This document shows positions 1 to 14,051 of a DNA stretch of 64,000 bases, one piece after another. Under the pieces are notes generated by a model that worked only from the letters and a program-made list of their open reading frames with translations, ran no database searches and was not told where the DNA came from. Made by a program: the position numbers and the translations under genes. The stretch's first letter is position 1. Every line of letters begins with the position of its first letter. Origin of the DNA: Taeniopygia guttata (lineage: Eukaryota; Chordata; Aves; Passeriformes; Estrildidae). The DNA is taken from the NCBI RefSeq assembly GCF_048771995.1, contig NC_133063.1, positions 7,700,001-7,764,000 on the forward strand, in the 5' to 3' direction.

Positions 1-3000
1 CAAAAAAGCCTGCTCTGAATTTCAGGAGAACTTACTAGGGTTTCTGATAAAACTGTCATCTCTGATTTCAGTAAGTTTGCTTACTGTTTTAATCGAAACA
101 TGAAAACAATTATTTTTATAGCAGCTGTAAAGCACCATAAGCAGCAGAACTGTGAGGGTAGGGCTTTTGCTGTAGAGAAGTGTGCCATGTGTCAAGGAGA
201 GTGGGACTCCTCACAAAGTCAGAGAACAAGGAAACAAGAGGTGCCATGTGAGTTTGAAGATGAAGAGAAGTGATAATTCAACACAGTGGAAAGTTGCAAA
301 GTGTGTACTCAAGTGCAGCATCAGCTAGATGCTGTGGAGAATGCTTTTTAATTTGGAAGTCTCTTCCCTTCAGTTCCAGCAGCTACCTCTCTGATAGAAG
401 CTAGGAGATGTATTTTTCATCATTAGTCAATACAAACCATAATTTCCCAGCCATATTGCCTTTTCAGATTCATCTGTAATAAGTTCCACTGCTATGCTGT
501 CATTTTAAAAGGCCTTAGAACAGTGGCTACTGGAATATATTGAATATGTATTTTCATGAAAATAGATTGAAAATATATTAATATATTGAAAAATTACTCA
601 TAGCAGCTTAATTGAATTAATGGCAGCCTTCCTCTTCATCTCATAAATTTGTCAGTGGAGTAATCCAGCATTCCCACAAACTTCATGAAGAATGTTATGC
701 AAATTGTAATCCTGAAAATAAATTGGCAGAGAGCATGCCTGTGCATCTTATGGGCCTAAGATCAGGAAGAAGCCATGGTTTGATGAAAGCAGATCAAAAT
801 CATACCTTTCTCACGTCCATATGTGATAGTGTATTAATTCTCACAAGTAATCTGCAGTCTGATATCTAAAACTATGAAATGCACTAATCTGGCAAAAGCG
901 AGCATAAGGTAATTGTAGTACAGAAGAAAACTTAAGAAAAAAAGCAGAATAATTTATGTCCATTTCAATTCCACATGGTATGGCTTCTCTCACTGGTGTT
1001 TGATTTAGAGTCTGTTGAGTTGCCCATTGAGAAAACTAACCTTTAACTCCTTCTATAATAGCTATTCTGGGCTCTTATGTTCCCAGCAGCAAAATTTATT
1101 TCCCACTCTCAGGCCAAAGAAAATTGTTACAAAGAATGTAGCTGAGACATGCTGATGTCTGCACTCTCTGTATGTGCACACACACATCTGTGCATGCATG
1201 TGAATGCATGCTCCTTGCTAAGGACATACTTCTGGTAGCTAAAATCTTAGATTAATGCCACCATTAACCTCCACAACATTTCTCTGAATTTATTCCCTTC
1301 TAAAAGGAGCAGAATCTCACCCACTCCCTTGATTGATTAGAAATGTCATTGATCCTGATGTCATGCCTAGTCTGTGTTCACAGTCTCCAAGCTACATAAA
1401 TTCATTCCACATTATTTTCAGATTGAGAGTCTTTTGTTAATTTAATTAAAGTTAGTTTTCTTAAATTTGTTGGAGAATGAGGTCTTGGGATTTTTTAAAT
1501 CTGTATGTGTACTTTTAAAATATATTTAAAGTCAGACTGTTACTGGTAAAATTGGTTTTCATAAAACAATCTATTATGTTGACATATTCTACCATAAAAA
1601 TTGGACTGTCAACATTTTGATTGAAATTGTTTTTAAGAAACACTTACAAGTTCTGTTCTACTACATCTGTTAAAATTCTTATTCTATTTTCTTTTTTTAA
1701 ATTGCTTTTATGAATAAAGGAAATTATTTATATGTATAGTTATGTGTGTGTATAGTATTTCCTAGGAAAATGCCTTTGAAAATTCATTGATCTAAAAAGG
1801 AGTTTCTTTTCCTCCTTAGGAACTTAATTCTCCAAAGTAAAATTGCGTGCCTACATTGAGTTACCCAAGAATAGTTCCTGTTCTTTAGATCTTCACTGTC
1901 AAGCAAAAAGAAGTTTTACTTGAGTTCAGCATGAGCTCAAATAAAAGAAATACAGGAAATTACTTTAGAAAAGCAGTGCAGCACCCTCTAGTGTGGACAC
2001 ATTTACATTAGTAAATAACACAGCTTATGAATACCTGATTGACTTGATGCTGACCCACTAGACAGCCCAATGTCTTATTCAGACGCTTTTACTAAACTTC
2101 TCACTGGCCTTGGGTAACTTGGTTCACTTTGTCTCTTTTTCTTCACCTGTAAAAAAAACCAGAGAAAAATTAACCTTTTTTAAAACACGTTACACTGTCC
2201 TAATGGCAAGATCCTCCTGTACAAAAGGCAAACTGGTATCCTACTAATAACAACATGATGATGGCAAGTCTGTCCTTTCTACCTCCAGAAAATGTACTGT
2301 GCAGTGCCAGGGCTAGGCAAGCTCCCTTGTGTCATGCTGCACATCATCTTTCAGGCAGCAACTTTGGTTTCTTTTAGTGTGATTTGCACCACCAAAGTCA
2401 TGCTTTGTGCACTAGGATCATAGTGTCTACTGCCATGTTTTCAAATGTCTGCTGCACGTTCACTCATGTAGCCTGGAATACCGCTCTATCCCATTAATAA
2501 ATTCCATTATCTTGCACATTATTTTGGGACTTAGTTAAAGGACAGAACTTGCTTGGGGAAAATGAGTGAGAAAGAAGGAACAGAGACTTGGTCCCTGTAT
2601 GATTATCTCTTCTAATGAGGTGAACAGATCTTCAAAATGTCTGGCTCTTTAGAGAGACAACATTTAGCTATAAAAGAGACCATATGAGGAGCTGATCTTT
2701 CACTTCTACTTTGTATTGCCCTTTTGTCATTCTCCACCATTCCTGCTGATGGTTACTGAGCATAGCTATTGCTAAAAGCTGGAGATTATCATAAGTGCCA
2801 GAGAGAGAATTTCCCAGCAGTTTTAGTGCACTGGAAGTGATGGGGAGGGGTGAGAAAGAAGATTAGTGTGCAGAGCTCTTTCTGTAGAGTGATCTCCCTG
2901 GAGTTTGTCTGGGACTCTGCTCATCCTGCATGTGTATGTGATATGCTCATACATAGCATATATTCTTTTCAAGCCATATTGCCATTCCAGTGCATAGCCA

Positions 3001-5762
3001 GATCCATAAATCACAGGTGGAGTTAGATAGGATATCTCCCTGTTGATACTGTATTGACAGGACTGTGTTGCAGAACTGGACCTGCAATGTAATGACCAAG
3101 AACTTCTTTGCTTGAACTTGCTGGGTACAAACCACCAAATCTTTAATGTCTTTGACTCAAACATGAAGAGACAAACTAATAAAGTAATTAAGGACCTGTC
3201 TAGGCTGGACAAATGCAGAGCAGACAAGGAAATAAGCACCAACACACACAGTTCAGATGCACTGCTGCCATCTCAATAGCTGGTTTTCCCACTGCTTAAG
3301 CACATGCAAGAAAACCATATCCAGGCCAATCTCCTTCTAGTTAATCAAGTATTTTATTATTGTGAGAGGTGGTATAAACCTTTCTTCCTGTCTCCTAGTC
3401 AGGTTCTTCTCTCCTTGCTGCCAGCAGTTATGTCAGTCAAAAGGCCCTTCCCTTCTTCAGTTCTTTTTAGCCCTTGTGAGAAAAAAAAAAAAATTATCTA
3501 TCAAAAGTAGACCAGAGGATACAGCAGCCCTTTTTGTTTCCCCTCTGCAATAGGATCCAAGGCATAAAGTCATAAGATAGAAGTCTTTTCACCTGTGAAA
3601 GACAGGAACTGGGACACATGCAATATCCAGGTTTTTCTTAGCACTATTCCTGTTTTTGGATCATACTGTGAAGTGATCATACTTCAAATCAGAAATCTGT
3701 GGTTTCAAAAAAAGATGGGGAAAGATATTTTCTCTGTCTTGTAATCAGAAGCCTTCAAAGCCAAAATTCAGATTTTCAGCAGGCTTAAGTTAACACATGC
3801 TATCTCCAGCAGGCAGAGAGGAGTGAAAAAAATTGTGAAAAGTAGTAAGATTAGAGATGTGCTATAAGGAGACAGAACATTCTAGGGATTGACAAACAAT
3901 ATATTAGTGGATTTGATACCAGTTACATATTTCTTCTTTTATTTAAAATAGTGGTTTTGGAGCATCAGTTTATACTGGGATCAAATCTTTCACTGATGGC
4001 ACCAGTGTTTTGGACATCTCTGCACTACTGGCAGGAGACTTGCACAACTTGCTTATGCACAGTCACAAAAAGCAGCATGAAAGTGACAATAAGAGATTAA
4101 GAAATTTATTGGACCTGGTTATCACAACTCTCCACTATCTTTAAACTTCTTTTTTTCTATATCAAGCAGAATTTATAGATTCTGATCCTGTAAGAATGTA
4201 ACATTCCAATTATCCCTGGCCTTGCTTTGGACCAGTTGCAGGTCAGGTAGGATTCCGTGTGCAGAAAAGTGGCCAAAATATCTTATGCATGTGGCATAGG
4301 AGGATGCTTTTTTGAACATAGTGCAAGCTTTCCCTTAATGAATTTTTAGGTGTTATTAGCTGTGTCTTCCAGTATAGTTGCATTATCTGTTTGGTTTTGT
4401 TGCACTTAATCTGTGGATCAGGCCTCCTGACTGGCAGCATGTCCAGAAAAAAGGGGATGTACATACTGCCCAGCTACCATAAAGCTGGATATTATTATTG
4501 CTCTGTCCACCAGCTGGGACCAAGCCCTTTCTGTGCAACATAAGGCTAAGGCCACATATAATCTAGGATTTAGCCAGAGGATTTTATCTTCTTCAAGATA
4601 ATGAATGTATTTCATAAGGCTAGATGAAGCAAACTACTTGGACATGAACTTGTGATTATTTCAGCTTCAACAGAAAAGCTTGGCAAGTCCAAGTGATTCA
4701 GGTAGAATTTTAGGAGGCTTTTACTGATCTGAACTATGGCTTTTTAAAGCCAAGGCCCTGCATCTCATTGGATGGAAAACAGATGTTTTTTCTAGTGTAA
4801 TTGTGGGGACAATACAGCAGCAGTTAAACTGGGCAGGGGGAAAGAACAGCAGCATTGTGGGGAAAAAAAGAAAAGCTGCAGAAAATCTGAAATTAAATCA
4901 ACAAAATGCATACTGGATAGCTGGTAATTCACAGGTGTATTTTTCCTATATGGAGCAAAGGAATTTTTTTCTGTGTCTGCTTTGTGATATGCTTAACACA
5001 GAGAGGAAAATTCCAGGCAGGGATGTGCCTGTGCTTCTGTTGCCTTGTTGCACAGAACCGAGCCACAGATATGTCTAGGTGAATCAAGTCCAGCGTGTCC
5101 TGGACTTCTTCTGCTGATGTAGGGGTAATAACCTGCTAGATTGCTGAGCCTTTGCTTGGATGCTGCTTGGGAAAGTTTTCTTCCAGTCTGTGCTCATCTG
5201 CTTCTCATACAGCTGTGCCCACATCAGCCCACAGCCGGGTCCCTCTGTGGAGCCTGAGAACCTCAGCCAAGACTGAGAATTGTGCAGGAGCATCCCAAAA
5301 GAGGATGGAGCACAGAAACACTGACACAATGTTGGACATCATTCCCCTGAGGGGAAAAAATACATACTCTGACGGATGGCAAGACAAGGAAATGTCAGAA
5401 ATTTCATCATCTGTGCTAGCAGGATTTTCATACATGCTTCTAGCTCTGAGACACACTTCGGGGAGGACACCGGAGGCTGACCAGATGGCACTGAGGATAT
5501 GAAACACACACAAGGCAGATGCTTTCAACAGCCCCAATCCTCGTTTTGCTTTCTGAACAGATCTCAGAATGATTCTATGTACTGCTGTTACTCAGAGCAA
5601 GCGCTGGGACAGTAATGCACCAGCTGCACCTCTTTTCTGGGTATTCTCCACATTTGGGCTTTCCCACCATCATTTACATCTTGTATGAGCCAGATTCAGA
5701 GGGAGATTTCACAATCTTCTGATAGCTATGTGCTTACTGAGCAGCACTGTGTTGGCAGTCTC

Positions 5763-5786
5763 CAAAAAAAAAAAAAAAAAAAAAAA
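5763..5786 (+). repeat. poly-A tract
   Basis: 24 consecutive A. No retroposed gene body was recognised just upstream. Confidence 0.9.
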
Positions 5787-8700
5787 GTGTTACTTCTGAT
5801 TGTGAGAAACCAGGAAAGTTTCTCAGAAACATCTCTTTGGAATACTGTCAAATCATTTCTGTACCAAAATTTATCAAATCATCTAAACTGGCAGAACAAC
5901 GTGGCTCATGGTGCTCCCTCAGTGAAATAGGATGTGAGATTTTCAAGCTATCTTTCACTGCCCTCCACAATCAGATTAAACAGAAAGTGCAGAATGTTCA
6001 GTTGTAATTGTCATTATTGCTTTTAAAACACTTGCAGTTGCAAATCAGGGTGAGACCTGGTAAACACAACATACCCACAGTGGGACCTAAATGAAATTTC
6101 AGGAGCAAACTTCATGCAGTGCAGTACCTCTGTAATGCCCAACACACAGGGGCAATGTGGGAGACAAAGATACCACTATTAAATCACATGTGCAAGCACT
6201 AAATCATGGTGAAAGCACGTATCTCATGGGCTGCTTCCAGTATATGAAGATATTAATGCAAAGTTTCTTCATTGTGATAAACTTGTGTAGGCAAATCCTG
6301 TGTTATGGACAGGTGAACTGGTGCAGAATTCTCTTGATTCTTTCACATGTCTAAAATTTCTTCTTCTTAAACTGAAAGCAAAAAAGAAAGCCAGAACAGA
6401 ATACTATAAAATTATAAAATGTTCTGCTCTGTGCTCACTCTAGATTTTTCTCACCTACAATTTCACCAATATGTTTTAGTACTCAGCAGGTAGCAATTAA
6501 CCTTTATTCAACAGGCTCATTTATCATATTATGTTTCCCAGGAAAGCAGTCCAGACACAGAAGAGTCCATTCTACTGCTCATTATTTCCTCAGTCAGGCA
6601 CGGATGAGGCTTTGAAAGGGTTTAAGAATTTGCTTATTAACAGCAAGGAGAAAGTTCTGTTACACCATAAATACATACCAGCAGCAGAAAATAACACAAT
6701 ACTGAAAACAAGAATTTCGTTACTGAATTAATGTTTCTTTCTAGTTAGAGGTGCATTTTGTCAGTTTCATCACCGTGTCTACTTGTTCCCTCTCCTTCTC
6801 TGACCCCGGAATCAGGTTGTTTCATGGGGCTGTAGTCCTTGTGTCTCACTCGAGACATCTGCAGCCTTATGTCTAATCCAGCCAAGACATCTGATGCCTG
6901 TCTACCTGGTAGGACACCTCCAGCCTGTAATTCCTCCAAAAGAAAGCTGACTAAGATGAGTGGACTATGTTGGAGATGCCTCTATTTCTGCCTCTCCTTC
7001 CTCAGATGTGCAGGCCATTTAGAGACAGCAGTCAGACTGTTTAATTTATATTTTGGTTGTCATTTTGAAGAGAGAGAGCTCCATGCCCCAGTGAGGTTCT
7101 TCCTGAAGCATCTGTCCATGCAGTGCACTGCAGCAATTCTATGCTGGAATTGGGGTCCCACTGTGGCACACACCCTGAAAACAGAGATCTGAACCTTTTC
7201 TACAGAGACAAATGAAGTCTCTCGTTTGGACTAAAGAAAAGCACATAGAGGCAAAGTGGCTCCCTGAGATCATACAGCAGGTGAGTGGCAAAGTGTGGAG
7301 AAAATCAAGGCACCTTTACCCTCAAGTGAATACCACACTCTACATCAAATCACACACTACTTCACATTAAACTTTTTCTGTCTTTCTCCAGCTGGAATGC
7401 CAACCTAACAAATTTAAGTCAGATTTGACAAAAACTAAATGAGGGGAAAAACATAATTCTGTCTTATTGGGTGAAAAATAGCATGTGAACCACACTTCTG
7501 CCTGTGGTGTGCTCAATTCAGATAGGTTTATGAAGACTGGTCACTTAGCATGGAATATGTTTTTCTGAACATCACAATCTTTGACTGAGTTATAATAAAA
7601 GGAGACAGAGAAAATAATTAAGACAGTGTGCAAGAGAAGGGAGAGGATGTGTTTTCCATTAAACTATTTCAGTGGAGTCCTGGCCAAGTGAATAGTTTCT
7701 TCTTCAGTTAAAAACTAGAGAGAGAGCTTCTTTGGCCAGGTCATCCTTCTTGCTTGTTCTTGTGCTGAGCGTTTTCTGATTCACTTTCTTTAGATTAATT
7801 GCTTGATTCCTCTCTGTTTCTCACCTTCAGAGACGTGAAGATGTTTAATTTTTTTTTTAAATGTCCCAGCAACACACAAAACCTGCTGCATGGTGTTTCC
7901 CAGTCTGCTAACCAGTGAAGAAAAGCCAGAGAAAAATGGCTGTGCATTAAAATGCCAGCCTTTGTTCCACTGGAAAAAGACTGGCTAATGCACTGTTAGA
8001 CAGAGTCTTTATAGTAATGATGTCAGCTGTGAAAATTCGGTTCCCACATGCAAAAGCACTTCCTTTCCATGGGGCTATGAGAGTTCAAACTTCAGCATTT
8101 CTGCCCTGGTGTGTGACCATCTCCCTGAAAGAAGAGATGATTGCTAGGCAAAGAGCCAGACCTCCCTACACGGCAAGATATCCATGCAAGTCTTCCTACA
8201 CATTCTGGAGATGGGAACTTGGGATGCTGCACCCACGCAGCCCCTGCCTCCTGCATACTGAGGCATCTTTGTGCTCTGCCCTTGCCCTGGTGCAGCCCAG
8301 TCTACAGAAAGCTCCCTGCAGCTGGTAAAGTAGTTGACAAACTGGCTGTTATCCCACTTCTCCACTGCTCAGACTGGGAGAGGGGAGAAAGAACAAGGCT
8401 GTGTCTCATATTCTGAGTTATTACTCCAACACCCTGGTTGCTGTGGTGTCCCAGTGACACCTGTGCATGCAGTGACACCTCTATGTGTAATGACAACTAC
8501 AGGAGGCCATTAGTTCCTGGCTTACCTCAACTCAATTTTGGAGCAGAAATTGATCAAGAACAATTCAGTCTAGATGAAGTACTATACTAAAAGAGAAAGG
8601 TATAAAGTAGGCAATGAATGTGGTGAGTACAATTTTGCTAGCCCCCTAAGCAGAGGGGTTGCCAAGCACTCAAACCTTCCCATCACCCTTCTGCTCTATT

Positions 8701-9019
8701 CTTCACAGCCACAAGCCACCCATCTATATTTGGAGGGCAAAATGCAGTCATTCTCTGCAGCAGGGCAGAGCTGTCTGTATGTGGGGAGCTGACTGCTGGG
8801 CACTGCTGGGACTGTGAGCTTGGCTGCTCTCAGCCTGGCCCTGCCAGCCTGACACGCTACAGTGGACACCAAGGGGGATGCAAGCTAATACTGGAGTAAA
8901 ATGCTGCCTCATCAAAAACCTTTGATCTCAACCTGTGTTTCATTCACCTCAAAGTTATTTCTGGATTAGATGTGGGCACTGAAGCCTCGCTTTTTAAATG
9001 AAATATTCTTCTTTGTCCC

Positions 9020-9039
9020 TTTTTTTTTTTTTTTTTTTT
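9020..9039 (+). repeat. poly-T tract
   Basis: 20 consecutive T. No associated element recognised. Confidence 0.9.
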
Positions 9040-10683
9040 AAGGAGAGAGACATTTAATTTCTTATATTAATGTCTTCCATAAAGCACACAGTATTTGTTG
9101 GATGATTAAAGGCTGTACTGCTCTTTGGCAGACAGCATAGTTCTGCAATTCCAACCTATTCACATCCCTCAGCTCTCCCTAGAAAATGCCAAGACTTCCC
9201 TTCCTTGCCAAATGATGAAAGGGATCTGCCAGCTGAGAGGGGGTTTTAAAATAATTGCAAGTACAAAAAGGGCGAGTAGGGAAAAACTTGTTGGGCAGAA
9301 AAACCACCTGTCACTAGTGCAGCCCAGAAGAGCCCTTGCTCATTTTGGACCTGTTTTGACTGATTCACCTGGTGGCTTCTAGCGTTCAGCTGTGAAACAG
9401 TGAAATTGCCGTGCTGTTTCAGCTCTCCGAGCTGCACAAAACAGAGCTTTTTGCAACAGTATTTGGGTAAGAGAGGGGTGATGGCATTTTGGATGGCACA
9501 TACTGAATATCCACTTTGTAAGGCTCCACACTAGTGCTGCTCCCCTCAAGGGAGCGGACAGGAGGCATAGTACAGACAATGGTCATGTCAGAGTCAAGGA
9601 GCAACACAGGTTTCCTGTGGTGCTCAAAGGTTTGCAGTCCCTGTTTGAAGGAAGAAAAAGCATGTCATTTGTCTTATACCTAACCTCCATGGGCTCTGGA
9701 TTAACTTTGTCTACATATTATTAATCTTCATTGTTACTTTGCTCCCCAAACCTAGCAAGGTTTTCTGATGACCTTCCTGGCTTCGAGATTTCCTCCATAA
9801 CACTGAAATACAGCAGGATAGCATCAGAAGGCAGGTATGAAGATTTAGCTCTCCAACAGCCCTCTCTGTGGCATGAATGAAAAAGGATACATCTGCCACA
9901 GGCAATATAGAAGGAGCTGTTGGGACACCCCACTCACCCTGACACAGAACACAAGGGCTTTCTACTGAAAAGTGAAGATGAGAGATTGGACCTTGGAAAA
10001 AGCCCACAGACCAGAACTGTATGCCACTGGAGACTAACTACCTAATCAGCCAGGCCTTTCTCCAAGGAGCACACTGCGTGTACCTGCATATCCATCCTTG
10101 CCAGCAACATCCAGCCCAAATCCTTTCTACTACTCCAGCTTTTAAAAGGGAGGCAGAAAATGAGGGAATCTCATCAGAGTTCCCTTGTCACGCACATGGT
10201 GAGGAGAACAACTTTCTCCTCCTCTGCACTAGGAACAGGGTGGTCAGAGAAGAAAAAATAAGTCTCCCAAAATATTTAAAGTAGGGATCACTACATCTCA
10301 CATCTCCCTCAGACACTTGATTGATTTGACTCTCATGGCAGGTAGCAGCAAAGACCTGACCTTACCCTTTAGTAGAAATATGGTTTACCACTCACAGTAT
10401 CAATCCTATGATTGGTTTATCAGCATTACAGTGCATCCAGATCATCAACCAGCTGGCTGAGGGCAGCCTAAATAAAGGCATCAACAGGGTACAAAGCTGT
10501 CTTTTAATTTCAACAATGTAATACCTATTTTATAATAAGATTTTTTTATAATATATGTGTTTTCATACCATGTTATTACTTTTGTGTACTTCAATAATAT
10601 TTAACTTCAAGGGCAGCCTCAGTCATCTGCTCCAAATCTATTCACATGCAAGTAAATATCAAACAATAATGCCACTGCCAACC

Positions 10684-10705
10684 AAAAAAAAAAAAAAAAA
10701 AAAAA
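10684..10705 (+). repeat. poly-A tract
   Basis: 22 consecutive A followed by GAGAGG. Confidence 0.9.
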
Positions 10706-12502
10706 GAGAGGATAAGAGGAATATATTTGCAAACTTGATTTGCAAACTTGGGATGACAGTCCAGAATGAATGTCAAGAATATACCAGCAGCCATAACAAA
10801 AAGACACCAAATGATCTTTTCTTTATTTCCTCCCCCATCCCACCCTCCAAAAGGCTACATTAAAATAAGCATTTTCTAGCAAAGTGTTTGGGTTTTTCCA
10901 GCACACTGGGATCAATACTTCCTCTCCAAATAGTTAGAAAATGAATCACTGATCAAATGTCAGCCACAATTTATACATTGTGCAATGTTCTGATGTCAAT
11001 GCAAGGCCTGTTCTGTGAATATTTCTAGACTTACTAAGAGCCTATTCTGGTATTTCTCCCTCTTTAAATTGCTTTTGTTCTTTAATGTCACCAGAGCATC
11101 TTAGTGGACACATGCAGTCAAAGCAGTTTTCTTAAGAAAGCCAATTGTTTACTAAATAATTCATCAGCTACACAAAAGCCAAAAAGGGGCAGAAAAGCTC
11201 CAGAATGAAACAACACTTTATGCAAATCAATGTTGCTCATACCCTTCAGTTTCTGGAGGCCAGTGGTGCTTTGCACAGAGCTTGCACAGCACAGTGTGTT
11301 CAGCAGCTCACCCTGGCCACACAAGGCAGGCTGGAGGGACAGATCAGTGTTTGCAGCCAAGGGAGTGACCTAGCTGCTGGTGGGCGAGCTGCAGACCTCT
11401 TTGCCATGGGATGGGATATAAGTTGCTAAATTTTGATGTGCTTTCCACATCCCTAGTGGCTTTACAGCAGTATCCCCTCCCCTCAACACACTGCACAGCG
11501 CTCTCACCCCACTGTCCCACCCCAATTTGTTGCTACCACAGCACAGCATTTTGAAGTTCTGAGGGCAGAGAATCATTTTCTCCCCTTGAGACAGTAAAAT
11601 GCAAATTTTTTGCAGATGATAAGTGCCTTGGTTCCTTGTCCTTGGTCAACTCTTTTTTGCCAGGGTGGAAGAAGTGAAATGAGCTGAACAAAAGAGCTGA
11701 TGTCCTTCCAGGTGGAGAAGTGGAGACTGACTGGAAACTCTCATTGGTGGACAATAGCTCCATGTTCTTTCACAATCTGGACACATCTGGGAGTCTGTTT
11801 CTGGAAAACCAAGCCATTCCTCGAGCAATGGAAAGAACAAAGCACATGTCCAGTGTGTCTCCTGTGTGGGCTCAGTGACACTTCACATAAGCCCTCTCCT
11901 CAGCAGGAGAGTGAGTCAAGACTTCTCTACCTCTCTCCTAGAACTGGGTAATGTCATTATCACTGAGATCTCTCCTCTTCAAACTAGGTTATAACTGGCC
12001 AACATACTCACAACTTGTTAGAACTACTGGGACACACACATTGCTACTGCATAACATTCATTTTCTGAAGAAATTAGTCTGAAAATATTTCTCTGCTCTT
12101 AAGCAAGCAGAATGTGCCTGTCTCCCTCTCTTCACCTTCATGTTCATATCTGGCTGTGCCATTTTTCATTTGATTTGTTTAGTTTACTACTCTGGATTTA
12201 ATTTAAAGAATTAGTGTTGCTAAAATTACACACGTGGTGGTATTTGCTGTAATTTCATTAAAAGGAATGTGCAATTTTCTGTCACAAGGGATGAGGGTGT
12301 GGGAGTGGAGAGAGAGCAAGACCACTCCAAAGATTACCAGTAATAGAAGTAAACCTGGCTTTGATTTAACCAGCATCAGCCTGATGTATTTATAGATTTT
12401 CAATTACATATATCATAGCCTGCAATACAGTCCTAATACTACTTTGGAATTTAAATCACCGCCTTAGTTTTTTTTTCCTTATCTGTTGCAAGACTAGCAG
12501 TT

Positions 12503-12557
12503 AAAAAAAAAAAAAAAAAAAAAGAGAGGAAAAAAAAAAAAAAGAGAGAGAGAGAGA
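12503..12557 (+). repeat. poly-A and (GA)n simple repeat
   Basis: A run of about 21 A, GAGAGG, 13 A, then GA repeats. Confidence 0.95.
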
Positions 12558-13555
12558 TTAGGTAATGGTGTGTCCAGAAGAAGGAGATATCAGTTTTCTG
12601 TGCTATTGAATTGCAGAGGTAACAAAGGACTGCCATCAACACATTAAAGAATTAAATTTGGACTGGCAGTTTGGAATGGATTTTTCTGCAGCACTCAGCG
12701 TTTTCCTATACCAGGATTCTTCTGGAACAGCTACCCCTGATGGTCCACTTTACTACAACACTTGCTCCAGAGCAGATTAGATCAAATTAGTATACTTAGG
12801 CCAGCATGAGAATGGCTCATGCACAGGGACTGAATCACAAATCACTCTTTTTCTTTATGTTAATCCCATAACATTAACCAAATTAATGTCCCTTTGCAGA
12901 AAAACATTTGTTCTTTGTCAGCACAGGAACATTTGAGGAAATTAATTCAAAATAACTTTGAAAAGGGATTTGTTAAATTCCTCTAAAGGCCTATGACCTC
13001 AGTTTAGTTTAATTGGGCATTAATTCGTTGAACTCAATTCTTGTCCTAAGTCAATTAAACTCAACAGAATTGTGACTGTTTCAGCTCTGAAAGAATATAT
13101 CCACACTGTGCTCTCAGCAGTTCAATTACAGCAGTGGAAATGCACATCTTTTGTTAAATTTGGACGATTTTTCTTCAGTGTCCTGTGCTGACAAATCCTC
13201 TGTGATGCCCCAAGACCAAAGTCCACTTGATTTGCAAAGGTTGTAAGGATTTGACCTCAGATCTTTGGCTCCTGTCCTTGCTATTTGTTATCCACTGCTC
13301 CAGCATTCCTCCCAGCACTGCCCCTAATACCACAGTGCATTTGGGGATGGAGTCAGCAGTTCTTTTTATTTGTATAAAGAGTAAACTCCTCTGAGCTTAC
13401 ACAGGACATAGAAAAACTCAATAGGGTTATTTTTGCCCTGGATGCATCAGCTTGAGTCATAAGCAGATCCTTTTTGCTCAGGCAGATCCTTTGTACTGTT
13501 GAACAGTTGATTGGAAAGGTCTTGGTGGCCACTCCATGCATCCTTGTTTGCTATG

Positions 13556-13622
13556 GCTTTTGTTTTGTTTTGTTTTGTTTTGTTTTGTTTTGTTTTGTTT
13601 TGTTTTGTTTTGTTTTTGTTTG
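13556..13622 (+). repeat. (TGTTT)n pentanucleotide microsatellite
   Basis: About 12 near-perfect TGTTT/TTTTG units, one imperfect unit at the end. Confidence 0.97.
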
Positions 13623-13681
13623 CATGGCTGATTTTACCAGCTGATTTTACCAGCAAACCAGTTGCATGGCTGATTTTACCA
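13623..13681 (+). repeat. short interrupted direct repeats after the microsatellite
   Basis: GCATGGCTGATTTTACCA appears twice (about 13622 and 13662), with a partial third copy GCTGATTTTACCAGC between. Confidence 0.8.
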
Positions 13682-14051
13682 CTCTCCACATACGGCAGGT
13701 CACCGAAGCAGAACCTTGATTTAGGGAGCCTCTATGAGACCAGGCCATAACAAGACAGCAGACGGGAGCCCAAGGGTCAGTAGTAGTTGTGAAAGAATGA
13801 AAATTAGTTATATAGCATCACAAAAGTAAAAGAAAGGTTTCCCTGCCACTGCTGTGAGACATTATAAAAGTCTTTCTCTCTTAGAAATGCTCAAGAGAAG
13901 CTACATTTTTTGCAAGGTGCATTTCAGCCTCACAAAATGCCTAGGAAGAATGGACTCAAGATAGAGAAGTGTTACAGCTGTGCTATATTTTGCCTTTGCA
14001 ACTTTTTTGGTATCCATAAATACACATACTCTCCAGATACAGCTGTATCAT

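Larger units (their letters stand above)
1..14051. other. intergenic or far-intronic DNA, no gene supported
   Basis: Mostly AT-rich unique sequence with poly-A/T tracts and no recognisable CR1 or LTR. Open frames are short and not family-like. One exon-like plus-strand frame at 3058-3279 is discussed in the findings. Confidence 0.6.
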
